Below are positions 1 to 4,873 of a stretch of DNA of 5,031 nt, in pieces. The position numbers and the translations under genes are program-made. Numbering within the stretch: the stretch's first letter is position 1; each line of letters opens with the position of its first letter. The notes under the pieces were generated by a model, which did not search any database, was not told where the DNA came from, and saw only the letters and a program-made list of their open reading frames with translations. The DNA comes from Candidatus Nanoarchaeia archaeon (GTDB lineage: Archaea > Nanoarchaeota > Nanoarchaeia > SCGC-AAA011-G17 > JAFCDX01). Location: NCBI GenBank assembly GCA_028717785.1, contig JAQUND010000099.1:1-5031 (forward strand), in the 5' to 3' direction.

Positions 1-749
1 GCGAAATAAGGTGTATTTACCCAAATTCCAACATCGTAACTTGGATGAACTTCTTCATCATTCAAAGCCATAAACATCAATTCTTTGCCATCAACAATAG
101 CAAATCTTGATTCTGGTTTTGGAACATGTCTAACTTCAGCTATTTTGCTGATATCTTTTAACATAGCCATGTTATCTTTAGTTACACCAGTTGCAATTTT
201 TATTTTTACATTCTTAGCTTTTAATTTTTCTAATGTAGGTTTTAATGCTTCTATTTTTCTCATAACACCTTTTGAAGTTGTTACGATTGTAACTGATTTT
301 TGAGCATTTTTAATCATAGTTTCTAAATGTGTGTAAATGTTACTTCTTCCTTTAAGAGCTCCAGATAAATCTGTTGCTTCAATAAATTCAATACCTTGTT
401 TGTGTAATGTATCTAATTCCTTAAGAACATCATTTGCTCCTAATTCTTTTAGTTTTTGAACATTGTCTTCAGCTTCTTTTCTGATTAATTTCTTTACTCT
501 TTCTACAACTTCTCTTGGTTCAACTGCAATATATTTTATTGGTTTACCAAGTTTCATCATAGCGAAACCTTTCTTTTCTAATGATTCTAGAATATCATAA
601 GCTCTTGATCTTGGAACATCTCCAATATCACTAAGTTCTCCAGCAGTAGATACTCCTCTTGAAAGTAACGCTGTCCAAATTTTTACTTCATATAAATTGA
701 GTCCAAAGAAACGTCTAAGTTTGCTTAAAAACTCTTCCTTAACTATCAT
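1..749 (-). CDS. TrmB-family transcriptional regulator with PLD-like C-terminal domain (3' end outside window)
   Basis: Reading the minus strand from ATG at 749 gives 249 codons without a stop, running off the window at base 1. Residues ~10-78 form a winged helix-turn-helix of the TrmB type: a helix with NLYEVKIWTALL, then GVSTAGELSDIGDVPRSRAYDIL, whose RSRAYDILESLEKKG part is the recognition helix, then a wing with KLGKPIKYIAVEP. Residues ~80-115 are charged and helical, probably a dimerising coiled coil. From ~118 the protein matches the phospholipase D-like sensor half seen in many archaeal TrmB proteins (IYTHLETMIKNAQKSVTIVTTS, later SRFAIVDGKELMFMAL). Known family members bind operator DNA, often responding to sugars; the ligand here cannot be told. 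The start is supported by a strong Shine-Dalgarno 7 bases upstream and a TATA box further back. It is transcribed in the same direction as the ligase genes but has its own promoter. The family call is firm; the regulon is unknown. Confidence 0.9.
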   Translation of the reverse strand, partial: MIVKEEFLSKLRRFFGLNLYEVKIWTALLSRGVSTAGELSDIGDVPRSRAYDILESLEKKGFAMMKLGKPIKYIAVEPREVVERVKKLIRKEAEDNVQKLKELGANDVLKELDTLHKQGIEFIEATDLSGALKGRSNIYTHLETMIKNAQKSVTIVTTSKGVMRKIEALKPTLEKLKAKNVKIKIATGVTKDNMAMLKDISKIAEVRHVPKPESRFAIVDGKELMFMALNDEEVHPSYDVGIWVNTPYF

Positions 750-756
750 TTAACTA

Positions 757-763
757 ACCTCCC
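757..763 (-). promoter_or_regulatory. Shine-Dalgarno of the TrmB-family gene
   Basis: On the minus strand GGGAGGT lies 7 bases before the ATG at 749, a near-perfect anti-16S match that fixes this start. It shows that this organism uses Shine-Dalgarno initiation for some genes, while the ligase and nitroreductase have none. Confidence 0.8.
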
Positions 764-825
764 GAATACCACCCTCTTTTTTATCATTACTAGTAGGCGA
801 TACATATTATAGTTAAGTAGTAACT

Positions 826-842
826 TTCTATTTATAAATATT
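826..842 (-). promoter_or_regulatory. Probable archaeal TATA box for the TrmB-family gene
   Basis: The minus strand reads AATATTTATAAATAG here, a good TATA element. Transcription would begin roughly 25 bases downstream, near 810, leaving a leader of about 60 bases that contains the Shine-Dalgarno. A separate promoter implies that the regulator is not simply read from the ligase operon. Confidence 0.5.
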
Positions 843-900
843 ATTATTCTAGAATGACTATTTTTTCTTAAAATTCAAAAGTTCATGTTTATAAAACTTT

Positions 901-999
901 TTATTTAGTTTTTCTTCCACGCTGATATTTATAAATTTTCTTAATTAAACTAATATCACTTATTTCATCTAAAGGTTTATCATTACATAAAATCTTAAT
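901..999 (-). pseudogene. Displaced or decayed copy of the DNA ligase C-terminal tail
   Basis: The minus strand in the frame ending at TAA 901-903 reads ILCNDKPLDEISD then ISLIKKIYKYQRGRKTK and stop. The intact ligase ends DKPLDEISD LNLINKIYKHQRGKK. Over the core (916-981 against 1310-1375) 56 of 66 bases and 18 of 22 residues agree, including 21 identical bases in a row (955-975 against 1349-1369). Five of nine changed codons are synonymous. An in-frame TGA at 1000-1002 sits just upstream and there is no usable start, so this fragment is not translated by itself. It is either the original tail pushed aside when the small membrane gene arrived, or the last scrap of a second ligase gene. The homology itself is clear; its origin is inference. 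Confidence 0.88.
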
Positions 1000-1013
1000 T
1001 CATTTCTTTTTTA

Positions 1014-1304
1014 CTATTTAATCTTTAACCAATTACTAATTTCTTTTCTTTTTAAATATGTTATAAATAAAACTAATATTAATAAACTAGTGTTTATTAT
1101 ATTAAATCTTATCATAAACTCACCCGTTATAAGATAAGTTATAATAAAAATAATAAAAAATAAGAAAGAATATATTAATACTAACAATAATTGTTTTCTT
1201 AGTCTTTTAGGTATTAAACCTTCTTTTTTCCATTCATCGTCAGATTTGCATTTATTTATAAATTTAATAGTTTCTTTTAATGTTGGACCTATACTACCAG
1301 TCAT
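1014..1304 (-). CDS. Small two-helix membrane protein of unknown function, coupled to the ligase
   Basis: A 96-residue protein that I do not recognise. Residues 1-38 are soluble and charged (a helix with LKETIKFINKCK, then DDEWKKEGLIPKRLRKQ). Residues ~39-59 and ~69-84 are strongly hydrophobic and would form a membrane hairpin. Basic residues before the first helix (KRLRKQ) and after the second (KRK) predict both ends inside the cell. Its ATG overlaps the ligase stop as ATGA, and GGGGT a few bases upstream inside the last ligase codons may serve as ribosome site, so translation is probably coupled. The gene lies exactly between the intact ligase and a second copy of the ligase tail, which suggests it was added to this locus. 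There is no motif to suggest a role in DNA repair. It is probably a real gene, given the start context and the membrane pattern. Confidence 0.7.
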   Translation of the reverse strand: MTGSIGPTLKETIKFINKCKSDDEWKKEGLIPKRLRKQLLLVLIYSFLFFIIFIITYLITGEFMIRFNIINTSLLILVLFITYLKRKEISNWLKIK

Positions 1305-2980
1305 TTTTTACCCCGTTGATGTTTATAGATTTTATTAATTAAATTTAGATCACTTATTTCATCTAAAGGCTTATCAGATCTAAGCATAATTAATCTCGGA
1401 AATCTTAAAGAAAAACCAGAACTAGATGTTGTTGATTTTTGAATTTCTTCATATTCAACTTGTACAATTATTTTTGGTTTTACTATAACATCTTTTCCTT
1501 TTGTTTCTATAACTAATGGTTTTAATAATTTTGTAAGTTCTTTGAATGTTATTCCTTCAGCTTTTTCTTTTATTCCTGTTCCTACTTTTCCAATTTCTAA
1601 ATATTTTCCATCAGATTGACAAGCTAGTGTAAATGAAGATAACCAATTACTTCTTTTTCCTTCTCCCCATTGAGCACCAACAATAACTAAATCTAAAGGT
1701 TCTAGTGTAGGTTTTAATTTACACATGTAATTAACATATCTTCCAGGCATGTATACTGCATCTAAATTTTTTAACATTATACCTTCATAACCTTCTTTTA
1801 CAGAATTTTTGAAGAATTTTTCAATTTCTTTTTCATTATCACTTACTAATTTTTTAGCTAAAATAATTTCATATTTCTTTTCACTAATTATTTTTTCTAA
1901 TAATTCTCTTCTTTCTCTTAATGGTTTTTCTTGAACATTTTTTCCATTATAATATAAAATATCAAATGCATTTATTTCAACAGGGAAATCTTTAGCCATT
2001 TTTTCTATATCATATTTTCTTTTAATTCTTTGAGAAATATTCTGGAAAGGTAAATATTTTTTTGTTTTTGGATCATAACCCACTAATTCACTATCAATAA
2101 TGTAAGTATTACCTTTAATTTGTTTTTTTATTATAGGGATTAATTCTTTAAATTGATTTGTAACATTTTCCATTCTTCTTGTAAATAAATAAATATTTTT
2201 TCCATCATTGTGAATTGTACATCTAAATCCATCTAGTTTTACTTCTGCTTGTAATGGCTTTCCAAGATATTCAAAACCTTCTGCAACACTATTTACTAAA
2301 ATAGCCAACATTACTTTTGTTGGATTTCCTGGTTCTAAATCTACTTTTGTTAAATGTGATAATCCTTTTTTGGCTAGTACTGCAATTTTACCATAATCAA
2401 CAACTAAATTGAATGCTTTTTCAATTTCATTAACATCAATATCAAATGCTTTTGAAATAGAATCTCTTATTATTCCTGCAGAAACTCCAATTCTTAATTC
2501 TTCTAAAATAGTTCTAACAATAAATTTTCCTTCTTCTGGTTTAGCATTAGTAATTAATTCGGACATTAAAGAAATTTTTCTATCTACTGTTCCTTGCCCT
2601 TCTAATTCTGCTAATTTACGAATATTTTCATAAACATGTAATGTTGTTAGTTCTTTACTAGCTAAAGTTCTTTGTTTTTTTACTTTAACAAATTCTTCAG
2701 TTACTATTCCTAAATCTCCTTGTTTTCTCCATTCTTTTTCAATTTCTGTTATAGAATTTCCTGTTGATCTTGCTATTACTTTTAATACTAGTTGAGAACT
2801 CATTCCAATTTTTCTTTCATCAGATTCAGGAAATACTTTACCTTCAATTAAATGAATCATATAAGGTAGTTCATTTTCGGGTATATTTTTTATAAAATCA
2901 GAAATAATATCTGTTTTTTCCAACCTCTTTGTTGTTTTTTCTAGAGCTTCGTAAACTTTAACAAGCTTTAAATATTCCAT
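1301..2980 (-). CDS. lig: Archaeal ATP-dependent DNA ligase
   Basis: Full-length 559-residue ligase, the usual size of archaeal replicative and repair ligases. It seals nicks in duplex DNA through an enzyme-AMP and then a DNA-AMP intermediate. Residues 1-~205 are the helical DNA-binding domain. The adenylation domain carries motif I KLDG at 248-251 with K248 as the AMP-accepting lysine, FTRR at 266-269 (motif Ia), DSELVGYD at 296-303 (motif III), FDILYYNG at 339-346 (IIIa), EGIMLK at 399-404 (motif IV) and the KLK lysines at 421-423 (motif V). The C-terminal OB-fold (from ~425) includes RFPRL at 526-530, matching motif VI. All catalytic residues are present, so it should be active. No Shine-Dalgarno precedes the ATG and only 45 bases separate it from the divergent nitroreductase, so a leaderless or very short-leader transcript is likely. 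Its last codons are duplicated at 901-999. Confidence 0.97.
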   Translation of the reverse strand: MEYLKLVKVYEALEKTTKRLEKTDIISDFIKNIPENELPYMIHLIEGKVFPESDERKIGMSSQLVLKVIARSTGNSITEIEKEWRKQGDLGIVTEEFVKVKKQRTLASKELTTLHVYENIRKLAELEGQGTVDRKISLMSELITNAKPEEGKFIVRTILEELRIGVSAGIIRDSISKAFDIDVNEIEKAFNLVVDYGKIAVLAKKGLSHLTKVDLEPGNPTKVMLAILVNSVAEGFEYLGKPLQAEVKLDGFRCTIHNDGKNIYLFTRRMENVTNQFKELIPIIKKQIKGNTYIIDSELVGYDPKTKKYLPFQNISQRIKRKYDIEKMAKDFPVEINAFDILYYNGKNVQEKPLRERRELLEKIISEKKYEIILAKKLVSDNEKEIEKFFKNSVKEGYEGIMLKNLDAVYMPGRYVNYMCKLKPTLEPLDLVIVGAQWGEGKRSNWLSSFTLACQSDGKYLEIGKVGTGIKEKAEGITFKELTKLLKPLVIETKGKDVIVKPKIIVQVEYEEIQKSTTSSSGFSLRFPRLIMLRSDKPLDEISDLNLINKIYKHQRGKK

Positions 2981-2983
2981 TAG

Positions 2984-2994
2984 AATATATAAGA
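2984..2994 (+). promoter_or_regulatory. Possible TATA box for the nitroreductase
   Basis: TATATAAG at 2986-2993 would place the transcript start near 3015, about 10 bases before the nitroreductase ATG at 3026. No Shine-Dalgarno is present in the leader. It lies between the ligase ATG and the proposed ligase TATA region, so both directions share one 45-base spacer. Confidence 0.4.
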
Positions 2995-3010
2995 TAATAT
3001 AAATTAAAAA
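2995..3010 (-). promoter_or_regulatory. Possible TATA region for the ligase
   Basis: The minus strand holds TTTTTAATTTATATTAT 15-30 bases before the ligase ATG. With usual archaeal spacing the transcript would start at or next to the ATG, consistent with the lack of a Shine-Dalgarno. The AT-richness makes the exact element uncertain. Confidence 0.35.
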
Positions 3011-3025
3011 GCTTTCCTTTAAAAA

Positions 3026-3556
3026 ATGGACATAGATAAATGCATAAAAGATCGTAGATCTGTAAGAGAATATAAAAATAAGAAAGTTTCTTCAAAAGAT
3101 GTAAGTAAAATTATAGAATCTGGAACTTATGCTCCTTGTGCAGGAAATATTCAAAATTATAGTTTTATTGTTGTTTCTGATGATAAGAAGAAAGAAGCTA
3201 TTGCAAGAGCAAGTGATCAAACTTGGATGTTAGATGCTTCAACTTTTGTTGTAGTTTGTAATAATAAAGATAAAATTAAAAAATTCTATGAAGAAGAAGG
3301 AGATCATTATGCAATTCAAAATTGTGCAGCTGTAACTCAAAATATGTTGTTAACAGCTTGTTCTCTTGGAATAAGTTCTTGTTGGGTTGGTTCTTATGAT
3401 GAAATTCAATTAAGAAGAATTTTAAAATTACCAGATAATATTAATGTAGAATCTATAGTTGTTCTTGGTTATTCTGATGATAAACCTAAAACACCTAAAA
3501 GATTACCATTAAATAAAATAACTTATTTTGAAAATTTTGGGAATAGTTTAAAATAA
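3026..3556 (+). CDS. Nitroreductase-family FMN oxidoreductase (minimal form)
   Basis: 176 residues, the size of the compact archaeal members of this FMN-dependent, NAD(P)H-oxidising family. Seen motifs: RRSVREYK at 10-17 (FMN phosphate-binding arginines), APCAGNIQNY at 36-45 (family APSxxNxQ pattern), the long helix and turn from IQNCAAVTQNMLLTACSLG to SSCWVGS at about 97-123, and VVLGYSDDKPK at 145-155 with the usual GY..KP end. Such proteins form dimers sharing two flavins and reduce nitro groups, quinones or other small acceptors; the physiological substrate cannot be read from sequence. Six cysteines (6, 38, 78, 100, 112, 119) are many for the length but do not form an iron-sulfur motif. 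It is divergent from the ligase and followed 43 bases later by a small gene on the same strand. Its last codons appear repeated at 3911-3934. Confidence 0.9.
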   Translation: MDIDKCIKDRRSVREYKNKKVSSKDVSKIIESGTYAPCAGNIQNYSFIVVSDDKKKEAIARASDQTWMLDASTFVVVCNNKDKIKKFYEEEGDHYAIQNCAAVTQNMLLTACSLGISSCWVGSYDEIQLRRILKLPDNINVESIVVLGYSDDKPKTPKRLPLNKITYFENFGNSLK

Positions 3557-3584
3557 GTTTAGAAAAAGAAATTAAAAAATATTC

Positions 3585-3594
3585 AAAAGGAGTT
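3585..3594 (+). promoter_or_regulatory. Shine-Dalgarno of the 89-residue gene
   Basis: AAAAGGAGTT with GGAG 7 bases before the ATG at 3600. It is the main evidence that the following small frame is a real gene and that translation starts at 3600 and not at the methionines 6 or 7 codons in. Confidence 0.75.
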
Positions 3595-3599
3595 ATAAT

Positions 3600-3869
3600 A
3601 TGTTAAAAGAATTTATGATGTATAAGCGTTTGGATGATACAATTTATAGAGAAAGGTTGTTACTTACCCGATTTGGAGAGTTATATCATATCGGTAAACT
3701 AGCATTTGATTCAGGAGATTATGATATTGCAGAAGAAGTGAGAGAAATATTTGATTGTTATTTAAAAGATTGGAATAAATTTTTTCCTAAAGGTACAAAA
3801 CCTCTTCCACTTCCATCTCCTCCACTTGTTAGATATTATCCTCCTTTAATTGGTGCTTGGGGAGTGTAG
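3600..3869 (+). CDS. Unknown 89-residue protein with proline-rich C-terminal tail
   Basis: I do not recognise this protein. Residues 1-~62 look helical and amphipathic (YRERLLLTRFGELYHIGKLAF, then DYDIAEEVREIFDCYLKDWNKFF cut by a Gly-Asp turn), like a small helical hairpin. Residues 63-82 contain eight prolines (PKGTKPLPLPSPP, then YYPP), and the protein ends LIGAWGV, so the end is probably extended and could bind a partner. No signal peptide, membrane helix or cysteine cluster is visible. It has a strong Shine-Dalgarno and lies 43 bases after the nitroreductase, probably on the same transcript. It uses codons such as ACC, CGA and ATC that are scarcer in its neighbours, a weak hint of separate origin. 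The 41 bases after its stop lead into a possible copy of the nitroreductase tail. The coding call is good; the function is unknown. Confidence 0.72.
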   Translation: MLKEFMMYKRLDDTIYRERLLLTRFGELYHIGKLAFDSGDYDIAEEVREIFDCYLKDWNKFFPKGTKPLPLPSPPLVRYYPPLIGAWGV

Positions 3870-3910
3870 AATTAGAATATTAGATAAATTTATTTTAATT
3901 AATATTGGAA

Positions 3911-3934
3911 TATTTAGAAAAATTTTTAAAATAA
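3911..3934 (+). repeat. Possible displaced copy of the nitroreductase 3' tail
   Basis: Reading in frame gives YLEKFLK and stop (TAA 3932-3934). The nitroreductase ends YFENF GNS LK stop (3524-3556). Bases agree at 13 of 15 before the gap and 9 of 9 after it, with nine bases (codons GNS) absent here. The AT-rich background makes short matches cheap, so by itself this is only suggestive. Its weight comes from position: same strand, after the cargo gene, in frame to a stop, and directly touching the PAC2 tail copy. Confidence 0.4.
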
Positions 3935-3954
3935 TTTCATCCTAAATAATTTAA
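3935..3954 (-). repeat. Second copy of the PAC2-like gene's 3' tail
   Basis: Bases 3939-3954 are identical to 4858-4873, and 19 of 20 bases agree over 3935-3954 against 4854-4873. On the minus strand both encode LNYLG followed by a stop: TAA in the PAC2-like gene, TGA (3937-3939) here. The copy overlaps the nucleotidyltransferase stop codon (TAA at 3951-3953), so that gene ends inside the duplicated tail. The pair bounds the HEPN-nucleotidyltransferase module as a direct repeat 919 bases apart. Confidence 0.6.
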
Positions 3955-4496
3955 ATTACAATCCATTCTTTAGTTTTGTATTTCATACCCCAGACATCTA
4001 AAAAATCTTCAAAATAACTTGTTTCTTCTAATGGAATTAAAACAGACCCTATACTAATTTTTTCCCCCTTAATTTTTTTTAAGGTTCTTTTTAAAGCCAT
4101 TCCAAATAATGTTTTTTTAGATTTATTCAGATGTTTTAAATTATAACTATACAATTTTTTCGGTTTTATATTTAATATATTTTTTAAAAAATCATCTTTT
4201 TTTATACTATATCCTTCAAGAATAAGATTTATGAAGAATTTATTTGAATAGTATAAATCACCAATTTCTATAAATTCTAAATCAATTTTATCTGTTATTA
4301 ACTTGTCTTTAATGAGAGAGACTAATTTTGGATCTTTTTCTTTTACAATAAAAGCTACATCAATATCCTTAGGATTAGGCCTCCCTTTAACAAAAGACCC
4401 AAAAATTATAATATCTTTTATTACATCATATTTTTTTAAGATATACTTCAAATTCTTTTTCAATTTCGCCAAGTTTAGCGATTTCTTTGATTGCAT
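3951..4496 (-). CDS. MNT-type nucleotidyltransferase, partner of the HEPN protein
   Basis: 181 residues. The N-terminal half is a minimal DNA polymerase beta-like nucleotidyltransferase: helix LKKNLKYILKKYDV, strand DIIIF, then G33-S34 with nine residues before D44-I-D46, and a third carboxylate at D72 in KIDLEFIEI. Classical MNT antitoxins have ten residues in that gap. Residues ~110-181 form an extra C-terminal region of unknown role (YSYNLKHLNKSKKTLFGMALK, then VLIPLEETSYFEDFLDVWG). In known HEPN/MNT modules the MNT enzyme AMPylates the HEPN toxin and neutralises it; this role is inferred here from pairing. The ATG at 4496 lies inside the HEPN gene, 71 bases before that gene ends. A strong AAGGAGGA lies upstream, though 17 bases away; TTG codons further in could shorten the overlap. 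Metal-binding residues are intact, so it is probably active. Confidence 0.82.
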   Translation of the reverse strand: MQSKKSLNLAKLKKNLKYILKKYDVIKDIIIFGSFVKGRPNPKDIDVAFIVKEKDPKLVSLIKDKLITDKIDLEFIEIGDLYYSNKFFINLILEGYSIKKDDFLKNILNIKPKKLYSYNLKHLNKSKKTLFGMALKRTLKKIKGEKISIGSVLIPLEETSYFEDFLDVWGMKYKTKEWIVI

Positions 4497-4785
4497 TTTT
4501 AATTTTAGTACAATCCTCCTTATTCATTATATGATTATAAGAATCAGTGTAAACTGTGAAAATATTATCTACTATTTTATGAATTTCTGGGAAAGAAACC
4601 TTAAGAGATAGAAAGATTTCTGTATGACTTTTTGGATGTTTTCTTAACTTATTTTCTATTAAATAAGAACATAAAGTTGTTAAAGATTTATAATAATTAC
4701 TTACAGCAACTCCAAATCTTTCATTAGATTCAGCACTTATCCCTTCTTCAAAAAAATCTTTAAATATTTGTTTATATTCTTCCAT
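4426..4785 (-). CDS. HEPN-domain protein (possible toxin-like half of a HEPN/MNT pair)
   Basis: 119 residues, all helical, typical size of a stand-alone HEPN domain. Helix 1 runs from ~3 to 18; helix 2 carries the family pattern RFGVAVSNYYKSLTTLCSYLIENKLRK (23-49, here with R23, A27 and YYK 31-33); helix 3 runs ~54-86 and helix 4 ~89-116. The catalytic RX4-6H of HEPN RNases, normally at the junction of helices 3 and 4, is not seen: that junction reads DSYNHIMNKED with H85 but no suitably placed arginine. R48 and H54 have RX5H spacing but sit between helices 2 and 3. RNase activity is therefore doubtful; it may be a substrate-binding or AMPylation partner. It is first gene of a two-gene unit with its own TATA box, overlapping the nucleotidyltransferase. 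The family call rests on helix pattern plus its partner. Confidence 0.75.
   Translation of the reverse strand: MEEYKQIFKDFFEEGISAESNERFGVAVSNYYKSLTTLCSYLIENKLRKHPKSHTEIFLSLKVSFPEIHKIVDNIFTVYTDSYNHIMNKEDCTKIKNAIKEIAKLGEIEKEFEVYLKKI
4514..4521 (-). promoter_or_regulatory. Internal Shine-Dalgarno for the nucleotidyltransferase, embedded in the HEPN gene
   Basis: AAGGAGGA on the minus strand is formed by HEPN codons for Lys-Glu-Asp (89-91). It lies 17 bases before the nucleotidyltransferase ATG at 4496, longer than the usual spacing. It supports translation starting within the HEPN gene. Confidence 0.5.
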
Positions 4786-4837
4786 TTGACAGTCAAAATT
4801 AATATCTATTTTGTGCTTAGAATTTGATAATCAATAT

Positions 4838-4852
4838 ACTTATATATAAACC
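4838..4852 (-). promoter_or_regulatory. Strong TATA box for the HEPN-nucleotidyltransferase unit
   Basis: The minus strand reads GGATAAAAAGGTTTATATATAAG from the end of the PAC2-like gene; AAAAGG fits a purine-rich BRE and TTTATATATA is a near-ideal archaeal TATA. Transcription would start near 4819, leaving about a 34-base leader before ATG 4785. No clear Shine-Dalgarno is seen. The box begins within a few bases of the PAC2-like stop, so it is tied to the junction with that gene. Confidence 0.6.
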
Positions 4853-4853
4853 T

Positions 4854-4873
4854 TTTTATCCTAAATAATTTAA
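4854..4873 (-). repeat. Parent copy of the PAC2-like tail repeat
   Basis: These are the last five codons and stop of the PAC2-like gene plus two following bases, matching 3935-3954 at 19 of 20 positions in direct orientation. Together the two copies flank the HEPN and nucleotidyltransferase genes. Confidence 0.6.

Larger units (their letters stand above)
750..900. other. Intergenic leader and spacer between regulator and ligase tail remnant
   Basis: No coding frame of note on either strand. It holds the Shine-Dalgarno and TATA box of the regulator gene. A second TATA-like TTTATAAAA sits at about 888-896 directly after the ligase tail remnant. Short T-runs on the minus strand near 865-880 could end transcription of the ligase operon, but no stable hairpin is evident. 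No tRNA or structured RNA was recognised. Confidence 0.5.

Noticed and set aside
85..303. Plus-strand 72-codon frame
   Set aside because: It lies opposite the TrmB-family gene, has no ribosome site, and its hydrophobic composition is what the antisense of Lys/Glu-rich coding sequence gives.
750..900. Possible structured RNA, tRNA or box C/D RNA in the longest non-coding stretch
   Set aside because: No cloverleaf, no paired C and D boxes, and no GC-rich structured island, which would stand out in this AT-rich sequence.
901..1002. Ligase tail remnant as a functional small gene
   Set aside because: There is a TGA directly upstream in frame, nearby ATGs are followed at once by stops, and it holds only the last part of the OB-fold.
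2409..2633. Plus-strand 74-codon frame inside the ligase
   Set aside because: Antisense shadow of the conserved DNA-binding domain, with no start signal and no recognisable protein.
3901..3914. Self-complementary AATATT-GG-AATATT as a terminator hairpin
   Set aside because: Six A/T pairs with a two-base loop cannot form a stable stem; such palindromes are common at this base composition.
4303..4611. Plus-strand 102-codon frame across the HEPN/nucleotidyltransferase overlap
   Set aside because: Antisense to two recognisable domains; its Phe-rich sequence reflects antisense of AAA and GAA codons.
4624..4644. R48-X5-H54 in the HEPN protein as the catalytic RX4-6H motif
   Set aside because: It falls in the loop between helices 2 and 3, whereas the known site lies at the junction of helices 3 and 4; kept only as a note.
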